Assembly: GCA_035573675.1 (NCBI GenBank)
Contig: DATMAB010000010.1
Span: forward strand, 124,001-188,000
Source: Terriglobales bacterium
Lineage (GTDB): Bacteria; Acidobacteriota; Terriglobia; Terriglobales; Acidobacteriaceae
DNA: 64,000 nucleotides
Direction of reading: 5' to 3'
The number at the start of each line of letters is the position of its first letter. Position 1 is the first letter of the stretch. The notes beneath the pieces are model-generated. The model was not told the origin of the DNA. It made no database searches and worked only from the letters and a program-made list of their open reading frames with translations. Made by a program: the position numbers and the translations under genes. Of this stretch, positions 53,782 to 62,409 are shown piece after piece.

Positions 53782-54135
53782 ATGATGAGAAGTCACTCAC
53801 CGCTGGCAGATCGGTCGCGGCTGCTTTCGATTCGAACGGCTGTCACAACAGTCCTCGTTTTCCTAATCCTGAGCCTCGGACCAGTTTTGCAGTGCTGGCG
53901 CGACCTTTCGCGCTTCAGTGTCTTTGCCGCTGTACAAATGGGCATGAGCCAATCCGAAGCCAGAGAGGTTCTTAGCCGGAACGGGATAGTGTGTGATCTA
54001 ACCCGCAAACCGGGTGGCTCTGATTGCTTCTTTTCTGACTTCTGGCGAGAGTATGGAATTAGAGTCGACCCGGACAATAAGACGGTAACTTCCAAGTACT
54101 TCCGGTTCAGAAGAACCCCTCGGGATCTGATTTAG
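53782..54135 (+). CDS. Small membrane-anchored protein, BamE/SmpA-like core
   Basis: 117 residues, 9 bases after the previous gene. One transmembrane segment (about 20-40), then VQMGMSQSEAREVLSRNGI, two Cys and a strand-rich end (YGIRVDPDNKTVTSKYFRF). Same layout as the preceding protein although the sequences are distant. Lower GC than the core genes. Confidence 0.6.
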   Translation: MMRSHSPLADRSRLLSIRTAVTTVLVFLILSLGPVLQCWRDLSRFSVFAAVQMGMSQSEAREVLSRNGIVCDLTRKPGGSDCFFSDFWREYGIRVDPDNKTVTSKYFRFRRTPRDLI

Positions 54136-54299
54136 GGTTCACCACGCTAGCTGAAGTCTATCGTGGCAAGCGGCTGAGTATCCCGAATGGGGCGTCTCGA
54201 CCGCACCTGACTTTTGTCTACCTCCGTCGTTACGTCCTTAACCTGTGCGCTTTCCGCACACAATTGTTTTCCTTCTGAACCTGCCCTACTCTCCGCAAC

Positions 54300-54566
54300 G
54301 TGGCAGGCATCACTCTCACTCAGGCGCAGGCTGAGCTCGACCTGCCGCGCAACCTACGCCAAGCTCACGGACGGCAGGCGCCCCGCATCCGCAAGCTGGC
54401 TCGCGACGGCCGCTGGCTCCCCGCCTTCCACGCCGAGCGCCCCCTCGAGGTGATGCTCGCCGAAACCTACCGCCTGGTCTCCGAAGGCCGGGTCTCGCTG
54501 CGCCAGGCGCAACTGCTCATCTACGCCATGCAGATCACCGCTGCTTGCGAGAAGAGCAGATCCTAG
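54300..54566 (+). pseudogene. 3' part of the split Cys/His protein gene
   Basis: From about 54366 the frame resumes QAPRIRKLARDGRWLPAFHAERPLE..., identical to the 5' part over the repeat, and continues with the family C-terminus LAETYRLVSEGRVSLRQAQLLIYAMQ to the stop. The upstream part from GTG 54300 (MAGITLTQAQAELD) does not belong to it; that opening resembles small phage proteins, so the junction may involve phage DNA (weak). The 54136-54299 gap holds nothing I can identify. Confidence 0.6.
54366..54436 (+). repeat. 71-bp direct repeat, right copy
   Basis: Matches 51967-52037 at 69 of 71 positions; right boundary of the block inserted in the Cys/His gene. Confidence 0.9.
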
Positions 54567-54597
54567 GTCTCGGGTGTCGGAAAGCGGATGTTCACTG

Positions 54598-54688
54598 GTT
54601 CGTAGTTCGCAGTTCATAGTTCATAGATCGCAGTTCAGAGTTCGCAAGTTCAAAGTTCATTATCCGCAGTTCGTAGTTCACAGTTCAC
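54598..54688. repeat. AGTTCAT/AGTTCGC heptamer repeat
   Basis: At least ten imperfect heptamers (GTAGTTC, GCAGTTC, ATAGTTC, AGAGTTC) in a row, ending at the lolC/E stop. Marks the right edge of the accessory region. Confidence 0.85.
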
Positions 54689-55962
54689 TCGTACCTCAGC
54701 GCCTCCGCGGGCAGCACCCGCGCCGCCGACCACGAGGGATAAAGAGTCGCGATGAACGAGATGCCGATGGCGACCAGGGCGACGACCACGCCATCCAGCA
54801 GGCGCGGAGCGAAGGGGACGTAGTCAATGGAATAGATCTCGGGCGAGAGCGAAATCCATCGGTAGTGGCCGCCGGCCCAGGAGAGCGCGTATCCGGCAAT
54901 CAGGCCCAGGGCGGTGCCGACCACGCCGATCATCACGCCCTGGGCGATGAAGATGCGGCGCACCTGGGCCCGCCGCGCGCCCATGGACATCAGCACGGCG
55001 ATGTCGCGGGTCTTTTCCATGACCATCATGATGAGCGAGATGAGGATGTTGAGCGCGGCCACCAGCACGATGAGCCCGATGGTGATGAAGGTCACGACGC
55101 GCTCCAGGCGCAGGGCGCGGAACAGGGCGCGGTTCTGCTCCATCCAGTTGGTGGAGACGTAGCCGGGACCGGCGACGGGCTCGAGCCGGCGGCCAATTTC
55201 GTCGGCGCGATCGAGATCGTCCGAGGCCACGCGGAACTCGATGACGCTGGCCACGTCGCCCAGGCCAAAGAGGCGCTGCGCGTACTCCAGGCCGGTGAAC
55301 GCCCAGGCGTGGTCGTAGTCGTAGAAGCCGGAGTCGAAGATGCCCACCACGCGGAAGCGGACGTACTTGGGCACGATGCCGAACGGCGTCAGCTCGCCCT
55401 GCGGGCTGGTGACCAGCACCACCGAGCCCACGGTGGCGCCCAGTTCGTCGGCCAGACCCTTGCCCAGGACGATGGGCGCGTGGCGGCGATCGAGCGGATC
55501 GGGGAGCTCTTCGCCGGCTTCGCGTCCGGCGGGCCGTGAGCTGAGTTCCTCCGCCGAGCCGAACTTCACCGCCGCCAGCAGGTCGCTGACTTTTCGTTCT
55601 TTCTCCGGAACGACGCCTTTGAGCACCACGCCCTTGGCGCGTGCGCCGCGCGACACCAGCACCTGCTCGTAGATGGCCGGAGCCGCGGCGAGGACGCCGG
55701 GCTGCTTCTCCAGGCGGGCGGCGAGTTCGCGCCAGTCGCGGATGCCGTCGGCTTCGGCGCGCAGCAGGCTCACGTGCGCGGAAGCGCCCAGCAGGCGCTG
55801 TTGCAGGTCCTGGCGGAATCCGTTGTTGATGGCCAGCGCGATGATGAGCGAAGCCACGCCCGCCGCCACTCCCACCACCGAGATGGCGGTGATGACCGAG
55901 ATGACGGCCTGCCTGCGTTTGGCGCGCAGGTATCTCGAAGCGATGAATAGCTCGATTCTCAT
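54685..55962 (-). CDS. Lipoprotein-releasing ABC transporter permease (LolC/E family)
   Basis: 425 residues with the LolC/E topology: one N-terminal membrane segment (MRIELFIASRYLRAKRRQAVISVIT...), a large periplasmic domain (about 50-270), then three membrane segments. ARRAQVRRIFIAQGVMIG and the C-terminal YPSWSAARVLPAEALRYE are family signatures. It should pair with LolD (47369-48079), now 6.6 kb away. LolC and LolE cannot be told apart here; a single permease probably makes a homodimer. Confidence 0.93.
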   Translation of the reverse strand: MRIELFIASRYLRAKRRQAVISVITAISVVGVAAGVASLIIALAINNGFRQDLQQRLLGASAHVSLLRAEADGIRDWRELAARLEKQPGVLAAAPAIYEQVLVSRGARAKGVVLKGVVPEKERKVSDLLAAVKFGSAEELSSRPAGREAGEELPDPLDRRHAPIVLGKGLADELGATVGSVVLVTSPQGELTPFGIVPKYVRFRVVGIFDSGFYDYDHAWAFTGLEYAQRLFGLGDVASVIEFRVASDDLDRADEIGRRLEPVAGPGYVSTNWMEQNRALFRALRLERVVTFITIGLIVLVAALNILISLIMMVMEKTRDIAVLMSMGARRAQVRRIFIAQGVMIGVVGTALGLIAGYALSWAGGHYRWISLSPEIYSIDYVPFAPRLLDGVVVALVAIGISFIATLYPSWSAARVLPAEALRYE

Positions 55963-56093
55963 GTGGCCGTCTCGTCGAAGGTCCCTCGCTGCGCTCGGGA
56001 TTTCGGCGCGCGGCTCCGACGCCGCGCAAACGCCTCAACCTGGCGCCGTTTGGCGCGCAGGTAGCGGGCGGCGATGAGGAGTTCGATGGACAT
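55959..56093 (-). pseudogene. Duplicated 5' fragment of a lolC/E-type gene
   Basis: From ATG 56093 the frame reads MSIELLIAARYLRAKRRQV, matching MRIELFIASRYLRAKRRQA of the complete gene, then loses similarity inside a GAGCGCAGCGAGGGACC repeat-type insert and ends by overlapping the ATG of the intact gene (ATGA). It is the remnant of a second copy or of an older start. Confidence 0.7.
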
Positions 56094-56121
56094 CGGGCTT
56101 CGAGCTTCTAGCTCCTAGCTT

Positions 56122-56706
56122 CTAGCTTGAAGAAGCCTTGGGAATCAGCATGGGCACCTTTTTCTTATACTCGCGATACTGCTCGCCGAAGCGGCGCTCC
56201 AGTTCCTTTTCCTCCAAGGGAATCATGATGGCGCCGGTGAGGAGGGCAAAGGCGGTGAGCGCATAGCAGACGACGAGCCCGGAGCCGGCGCTCCAGCCGA
56301 ACATCATGAGCATGTGGCCGACGTAGAGCGGATGGCGCACCCGGCCGTGCATGCCGGTAGTGACCAGCTTCTGTTCGTGCTTCGCGGCTTCCACCTCCGG
56401 CCGGCCCATCACCTGCGGCCCGCTGATATGCCGGCGCGAGCCGCGGTAGAAAAAGATGGCCGTGGCGGCGAAGGGAACGAACAGCGCCCAGGAATACGGC
56501 GTGTCATACAGATGCACATGGCGCCATGGCCGGGTGGCGAAGGCCGCGGCGGCGATCATCAATAACCAAAGGGGAAGAATGACGCGGTAGGGCGAACGCA
56601 CGCGCCGCCAGAACTCCGGGAAAGGATGGATGATGAGCCAGAAGGAGGGAATGGTCGCGTACCAGGAGACGAGGAGCCAGGCGACGGTGTCGAAGAAACG
56701 GTGCAT
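56122..56706 (-). CDS. Isoprenylcysteine carboxyl methyltransferase (ICMT)-like membrane protein
   Basis: 194 residues from ATG 56706, about five hydrophobic segments. The C-terminal region VRHPLYVGHMLMMFGW and PLEEKELERRFGEQYREYKKKVPM is the typical ICMT/PEMT-like SAM-binding pattern (RHPxY and EE...F...Y..Y). Methyl acceptor unknown in bacteria. Starts upstream lack support. Confidence 0.85.
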   Translation of the reverse strand: MHRFFDTVAWLLVSWYATIPSFWLIIHPFPEFWRRVRSPYRVILPLWLLMIAAAAFATRPWRHVHLYDTPYSWALFVPFAATAIFFYRGSRRHISGPQVMGRPEVEAAKHEQKLVTTGMHGRVRHPLYVGHMLMMFGWSAGSGLVVCYALTAFALLTGAIMIPLEEKELERRFGEQYREYKKKVPMLIPKASSS

Positions 56707-56856
56707 CGGCGGGAGTGTAATGCATTTGGTGATTTGGTCACTGGGTAATTTGGTAATTGGAAAAGCAACCCAAAGGTCCTTCGACTCGTCCGCCGCAGCG
56801 GACGACCGCGCCAACCGCAGGCGGGGCGTTCGCTCAGGATGCCAATCCTCCGGGGG

Positions 56857-59127
56857 CTACCGGACGACGACCCTGGCCGAACCGGCGTTCTCGAACTTGT
56901 CGTAGGCACGGACGACGATGGTGTGCTCTTCCCCGGCACTGACAGGGATACTGACGTCGAAACTTTCGCTGATGGAGTCGGCGATGCCGTCGGCGGGCTC
57001 GATGCGCTTCCAGTCGCCGCCGTCCAGCGAATACTCGGCGCGCAGGATGGGCGAGAAAGTGTCGGTGGCGAGGAAGGTGACGCGGGCGTGGCCGGCTTCG
57101 GGCGCGGACTTGAGGTCCTCGATGCGGGGCGGAGTCGTGTCGAGCTCGAAGCGCGGGCTCTCTTTTTCGCCGCAGAGAGCTTCCTGGGGGGAGTTCGAGG
57201 GACCATCGCAGGCGACGACCTTCAGTTGATAGCCACCGTCGGGAAGCCGCCCCGCCTCCCAGGAGTAGACCTTGTCGGAGAGCTTCTCGTCGAGGAGCTT
57301 CCAGCGGGACTCGCCGTCGCCGCGGTAGTAGAGAGTGAATTCCAGGTCGTCGTCGTTATCATCGGAGGCCTTCCAGCGCGCCGCCACGGAGCCGCGATCG
57401 CGTTGCGCGGGCGGAGGCGGGGGCTCGAAGCGGGGCTGGGCCGGTGCGGGCGGAGGCGCGCCTAACTGTACGGGTTGCGAATCGGCAGGCGGCTTGGGCA
57501 CCGCCTGGAAGCGCGCGCCCGCCTGTACCGCGACCTCTTCCACCTGGGGCGCGACGTTGGTGGGCCGGTAGAAGACGGTGACGCTCTCGACGCGGGCAGG
57601 GGCAGGCGCGGCGTGCAGCACCAGCTTCCATTGCAGGAAGCGGGCGGGCGGAGCGTCCACCAGGCCGGTGACGCTCACTTTCTTCCACGGGCTCCAGTTG
57701 CGGTCGGGATTATCGACGTTGCCGCTGCGCGCCCAGAGCTCGAAGCTGCCGCTGCCGCGGGCTTCGGCGCGTCCCCAGCGCGAGAAGTTGCGGGCATCCA
57801 GGACCTCGCTCTCGAAGGTGGATTCCGCTGCCGGGACCGTGCCCAGGCGGAACAGCTTGCCCAGATTGCTGGTGGCGGCGTAGAGGGTGCCGTCAGGCAG
57901 GGGCGCGAAACCGGTGACCTGGGTGGCGCTGGCCTTGACCAGGTCGGTGTAGGAGCCGTCGCTGGCGATGCCGAAGATGCGGGCTTCGTTCCCGGTGCCG
58001 GCGAGCAGGCGTCCCTGGCGATCGAAGGCCAAAGTGTAAACGACGTGCTGCGGCGAGCTCCAGAGGATGCGGGGCGAGCCGTCGACAGCGATGCGGTAGA
58101 CGTCGGAGCCGCCCTGAACTCCCAGCGCCGGAGGCAAAGCCACGGGTGGCGGCGCCTGCGGTTGCGTGGTGACCTGCACGGTGATGCCGGGCGTGGGCTG
58201 GGCGGGTGACGCCGCCGGCACGACCGGCTGCGGGACCGGCTGCGGCATCATGGGCGTGACCCGCTTTTCGCCCAGCCCGGCGGCATAGATGTTGCCTTCT
58301 GCGTCGACTGCCAACGCGGTGATCTCCTTCTTGCGGGCGCTGAACAGCACAAAGCCTGCGCCGGCGGGCGAGATGCGGTAGATGAGCCCGCTGCCGTCCG
58401 AGCCGGCGATGAGGTTGCCCTTGCGGTCGAAGGCCAGCGCACGGATGTGCGCTTCGTCGCTCTTGAAGAAGACCGAGCCCTGGCCGTCGGGAGAGACGCG
58501 GAAAATCTCGCCGCGGTCGCCGGTGGCCACGTAAAGACGGCCTTCGGCGTCGAAAGCAAGGTCCCAGATGTACTTGGTCTTGGGATCGAAGAACTCGCTG
58601 GAGGAATAGTCAGGGTCGAGCGGAGCCTCGGCGCCGGGCTCAGCGCGAACGGCTTCCGCCGGCTTCGCACCGGACTTGCGCTCGATGCGATAGACCTTGC
58701 CGTCGGGGCTGGTGGCGGCGTAGACACGGCCGGACTTGTCCACGGCCAGCGCCTGCACCTGCAATTCCTGCGGCTTGAAGACGACCGAGAGCTTGCCTTC
58801 GGAGGAAACACAATAGACGCGCGCGGGCGCTCCCGCGGCGGCGTACACGTTGCCTTTGCCGTCGGACGCCACCGCCCACAGATAGGTGGAAGGCGAAGTG
58901 GCCACGGCATCGAACGCAGGCGCGGGCAGCAAGCTGCCGTCGCTGGTGATGGCCACGCCCCGGGCCGTGCCCTTGGCGAACTCTTCGGCGCGGGACTGCT
59001 GCCAGGTACGCGTGCCGCCGGCGAAGGCGACGCCTGCCGAACCCGCCACAAGCAGGAAAGCGGCCGAGAGGCGAAGGGACGTAGCCCAACGAAAGTGAGC
59101 GGATCGTGAACGTGAATGGATGAGCAT
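56857..59127 (-). CDS. Large exported beta-propeller protein
   Basis: 756 residues from ATG 59127 with a twin-basic N-terminus and a hydrophobic signal (LSAAFLLVAGSAGVAFA). Repeated blades of the type ALAVDKSGRVYAATSPDGKVYRI and LAFDAEGRLYVATGDRGEIFRV (about residues 50-430) are NHL/SMP-like. A Pro-rich linker precedes beta-sandwich sequence with FELDTTPPRIEDL and YSLDGGDWKRIEPADG, fibronectin- or Big-like. Likely periplasmic or surface exposed; ligand unknown. Confidence 0.85.
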   Translation of the reverse strand: MLIHSRSRSAHFRWATSLRLSAAFLLVAGSAGVAFAGGTRTWQQSRAEEFAKGTARGVAITSDGSLLPAPAFDAVATSPSTYLWAVASDGKGNVYAAAGAPARVYCVSSEGKLSVVFKPQELQVQALAVDKSGRVYAATSPDGKVYRIERKSGAKPAEAVRAEPGAEAPLDPDYSSSEFFDPKTKYIWDLAFDAEGRLYVATGDRGEIFRVSPDGQGSVFFKSDEAHIRALAFDRKGNLIAGSDGSGLIYRISPAGAGFVLFSARKKEITALAVDAEGNIYAAGLGEKRVTPMMPQPVPQPVVPAASPAQPTPGITVQVTTQPQAPPPVALPPALGVQGGSDVYRIAVDGSPRILWSSPQHVVYTLAFDRQGRLLAGTGNEARIFGIASDGSYTDLVKASATQVTGFAPLPDGTLYAATSNLGKLFRLGTVPAAESTFESEVLDARNFSRWGRAEARGSGSFELWARSGNVDNPDRNWSPWKKVSVTGLVDAPPARFLQWKLVLHAAPAPARVESVTVFYRPTNVAPQVEEVAVQAGARFQAVPKPPADSQPVQLGAPPPAPAQPRFEPPPPPAQRDRGSVAARWKASDDNDDDLEFTLYYRGDGESRWKLLDEKLSDKVYSWEAGRLPDGGYQLKVVACDGPSNSPQEALCGEKESPRFELDTTPPRIEDLKSAPEAGHARVTFLATDTFSPILRAEYSLDGGDWKRIEPADGIADSISESFDVSIPVSAGEEHTIVVRAYDKFENAGSARVVVR

Positions 59128-59198
59128 AAAGGTCAGTCTACCTGACAGCGGATGATCACGGATCCAGCGGTGCACAGCCGATGCGAAGCACGGACTGC

Positions 59199-60986
59199 TT
59201 ACTTGATGTTGATGCTGAGCACCTGCGCGCCGACCACGACGTAGTCGAGTGGAGTGGAGTTTTCATCCACCGCGGATTCGCCCAGCACCACCACTTCGCG
59301 CGTGCCGCGCTGCCCGTCCATCACATTGATGACGGAAAGCGGCAGCGAGGGCATCACCTTGTCCTCCACCAGCGCCTGGGGATTGGCCTGCAGGAGGGCA
59401 ACGTAGAGGCGGTCGTTGACGCGCTCCTTGTTGAGGAGCGCGATGGTGGAGCCCAGTTCGAGCTGGCGCCCGAAGGGCAGGGTCATGCGTCGCATGCCGT
59501 CGAGGGTATCGCCGTCGCTCACCAGGATGCGCAGGGTTCCCCTAGGCGCGGAGGCGGGAATGCGCACCGGCACCTGGCGCAGGATGCGCTCGCCGCGATA
59601 GGGGCGCAGCGCCGCTTCGATGACGATGGTGTCGCCGGGTCGAGCTTCGGTCACATCGGTGCGCGCGCTCTCCAGCCGCGCCCAGCGCCGCTCCGGCAGC
59701 ACGTCGAAGGCGAGATCCACGCCCGCCACCTGAGGCCGCGCGTAGGGATTGCCGAAGATACGCGAGAAACGGCTCCCCAGTGCCAGGGCCACCTGGAAGG
59801 CGGTGGGCACGTTGGCCTCGGGCGGCGCGTACATGTCCTTCAGCACGACGTCGGGATAGCCGTTCACGCGGATAGCGCCGCGCATGCGGAAGGTGACTTC
59901 CTCGCCGTACTGGTTGTCGGCGCGCAAGGCGTTGTAAACCGTCACCATGATGGCCAGGGGCGTGATGCGGGGATTGTTGAGCACCTCGAAATGGAAGTCG
60001 CGGGCGCGGCCGCCGGCATCCAGCTTGACCGAGACGGGGATCATCTCCGGAGCACGGTCGAAGCGTCCCAGGATGCCCGCCTGGCGATCCTGCACGAAGG
60101 CCCCGGCGGGTTCGGTGGCGTTGACGATCTTGAAGGAGTTGAAGGGCGAGGCCAGCGTGGTCAGGACTTCCGCCTTGCTCATGGGCATGTCCACCTGGCC
60201 GAACTGGGAAATGGGATGGCCGCAGGCCAGCAGCCGGTCGGCATCCACGTAGGTCACGGTGCAGGCGGCGGTGATGTTCATGTCGCCGCGCACATAGACG
60301 GCGCCCACCATGGAGCCGGGCTCGAACGGCTCCGGCTGCGCAGCGCCGCTGGCGGCACCTGCGCCCAACACGGGCACGATACCGCTGGAGGCGAACTGCG
60401 GGGCGAAACGCTCCACGGCTTCCTCACTGAAGCCGGCGAACACCAGCGGCGTCTCGATGGGACGCAACTCCTGCCGGTAGGCTTCGAGATGGGGTTCGGA
60501 GCCGGCGTTGGAGGCCTCGCCGGCCGCGCGTTCCACCGCTACGGCAGAGGCCACCGCCGCCGGGGGCTCTCTGCGGTCCAGCTCGTTGATCTCCAGCATG
60601 TCGGCGATGGGAGTGACGCCGGCAATGGGCTCCTTGGCGAATAGACCGATGCGGTAGGCCAGCGCGCCCACCAGCTTGCCCTCGATATACACCGGGCTGC
60701 CGCTCATGCCGGCCACTACGCCGGTATGCTCGGCCTTGGCGCCTCCCAGTCGCACCAGGATCACATCCCGGCGCGGCCCGAGGACGTTCCGCAAGACCCC
60801 GAGCACTTCCACGTCCATGGCTTCGGGCCGGGTGCCCTCAAACACGGTGTAGGCGACGCCGCGCATGCCCGGCTTCACCTGATCGACCGCAAGGGTAGGC
60901 GGCGCGGCGGCCAGAGAGGTGCCGAGGCAAACAATCAGAAGGATGGGAAGGAAGAGAAAGCTGCGTACTGCCACTGCTCGTATCAT
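59199..60986 (-). CDS. Exported SpoIVB-type (S55) peptidase domain protein
   Basis: 595 residues from ATG 60986 with signal peptide MIRAVAVRSFLFLPILLIVCLGTSLAAA. The S55 domain is at about residues 30-200: KPGMRGVAYTVFEGT, then EHTGVVAGMSGSPVYIEGKL with the His and the GMSGSP catalytic Ser motif. A long beta-rich C-terminal half follows. In spore formers SpoIVB is a signalling protease; acidobacteria do not sporulate, so the role here is open. Confidence 0.88.
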   Translation of the reverse strand: MIRAVAVRSFLFLPILLIVCLGTSLAAAPPTLAVDQVKPGMRGVAYTVFEGTRPEAMDVEVLGVLRNVLGPRRDVILVRLGGAKAEHTGVVAGMSGSPVYIEGKLVGALAYRIGLFAKEPIAGVTPIADMLEINELDRREPPAAVASAVAVERAAGEASNAGSEPHLEAYRQELRPIETPLVFAGFSEEAVERFAPQFASSGIVPVLGAGAASGAAQPEPFEPGSMVGAVYVRGDMNITAACTVTYVDADRLLACGHPISQFGQVDMPMSKAEVLTTLASPFNSFKIVNATEPAGAFVQDRQAGILGRFDRAPEMIPVSVKLDAGGRARDFHFEVLNNPRITPLAIMVTVYNALRADNQYGEEVTFRMRGAIRVNGYPDVVLKDMYAPPEANVPTAFQVALALGSRFSRIFGNPYARPQVAGVDLAFDVLPERRWARLESARTDVTEARPGDTIVIEAALRPYRGERILRQVPVRIPASAPRGTLRILVSDGDTLDGMRRMTLPFGRQLELGSTIALLNKERVNDRLYVALLQANPQALVEDKVMPSLPLSVINVMDGQRGTREVVVLGESAVDENSTPLDYVVVGAQVLSINIK

Positions 60987-61088
60987 TGCGTCCTGCGTCC
61001 CCGGCTCTCCCTGCGCCCAGGGGAAGGGGCACAGGCCAAAACCCGCTATCAAAAACGTCCTTACGTGCATCTATACTAGCAGATTGTG

Positions 61089-62291
61089 ATGAGAGGTGAT
61101 GCCCGCTTGAACCGACCTTCCCTTCCGCCGCGGTCCGGTGCTCTGTGGACGGCGCTCCTGCTGATGTTGGTCCTGGTGTTCTCCGCCGCCGGTCTGGTGG
61201 CGGCTGCTCCTCCGCAGGACGAGCCCAAGCCCGCGGAAAAGAAGGCGGAACAGAAACCCGACGAGGCCGGCGGTCCCAACGCCCCGGTGGGTCCCATCGC
61301 AGTGCCCAAGCGCAAGGAGGAAGCCCCGCCGCCCGAGCCGGCGCGGCGGCCCGGTCCCTCCGATATGCCGGATTACTCCCTGCGGGTGGACGTGCCCCTG
61401 GTGAACGTGGACGTGCTGGTGCTCACCAAGGACGGCCAGTTCGTGCCCGGGCTGAAGAAAGAGCACTTCCGCGTGCTGGAGGACGGCGTCCCCCAGAAGA
61501 TCACGAATTTCGGCCAGTCGGAAGCGCCCATCACTGCGGTGCTGGTGGTGGAGTTCGCGTCCACTTACTACGATTTTGTCTATGACGCGCTCAACGCCTC
61601 CTACCAGTTCGCCAGCACGCTCAAGCCGCAGGATTGGGTGGCCGTGGTCGCGTTCGACATGAAGCCCCGCATCATGGTGGACTTCACGCAGAACAAGGGC
61701 GCGATCTACGGGGCGCTGGGCCAGTTGCGCATGCCGGGCTTCAGCGAGACCAACGTCTTTGACGCGCTCTATGACACCCTCGACCGCATCGACGGCATCG
61801 AGGGACGCAAGTACGTCATCCTGGTGAGCCGCGGCATCGATACCTTCAGCAAGATCACGCTCGACCGCACACTGAAGAAGATCCGGGAGACGCGCGACGT
61901 CACCATCTTCACCATCTCGACCGGCGAAGCCCTGCGCCTGTGGGCGGAATCGCACGGCATGATCGGTCCCATCACCAGCCTGGAGTTCCTGCAGGCCGAC
62001 AACCAGATGCGCCACTTCGCCGAAATGACCGGCGGCCGCTGGTACAAGCCGCGCTTCGAGGGCGAGTTCCCCGGTATCTTCCGCGAGATCGCCGCCATCA
62101 CGCGCAACCAGTACACGCTCTCTTACCACCCCACCAACCGGGCGCTGGACGGCAGCTATCGCAAGATCAAGGTGGAGCTGGTGGCGCCCGATGGCAGCGG
62201 CCCGTTGAAGGTGAAGAACGAGAAGAACAAGGACGTTAAAGTCCAGATCATCGCCCGCGAAGGCTACACCGCGCGACACGTGGTGGATTAA
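61089..62291 (+). CDS. Exported VWFA-domain protein (acidobacterial VWFA-related family)
   Basis: 400 residues; start ATG 61089 (GTG 61086 is in frame). Signal-like segment (about 18-40), Pro/Lys-rich linker, then VDVPLVNVDVLVLTKDGQFVPGLKKEHFRVLEDG, the opening of the acidobacterial VWFA-related family, and a von Willebrand A core (about 155-330, with VVEFASTYY instead of the DxSxS MIDAS loop). The metal-binding Asp and Ser are therefore not evident. Probable role in surface adhesion or complex assembly. Confidence 0.88.
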   Translation: MRGDARLNRPSLPPRSGALWTALLLMLVLVFSAAGLVAAAPPQDEPKPAEKKAEQKPDEAGGPNAPVGPIAVPKRKEEAPPPEPARRPGPSDMPDYSLRVDVPLVNVDVLVLTKDGQFVPGLKKEHFRVLEDGVPQKITNFGQSEAPITAVLVVEFASTYYDFVYDALNASYQFASTLKPQDWVAVVAFDMKPRIMVDFTQNKGAIYGALGQLRMPGFSETNVFDALYDTLDRIDGIEGRKYVILVSRGIDTFSKITLDRTLKKIRETRDVTIFTISTGEALRLWAESHGMIGPITSLEFLQADNQMRHFAEMTGGRWYKPRFEGEFPGIFREIAAITRNQYTLSYHPTNRALDGSYRKIKVELVAPDGSGPLKVKNEKNKDVKVQIIAREGYTARHVVD

Positions 62292-62409
62292 CACCAGTTG
62301 TCAGTTGCCGGTTGTCGGTTATCTGTCTCCGGAATCAGGTCCGGGGGCAAAGCCGCTAGGCGTGGCGACGACCAAGCGGACGACTGAGAGCTGACGACGG
62401 AAGACTGCC

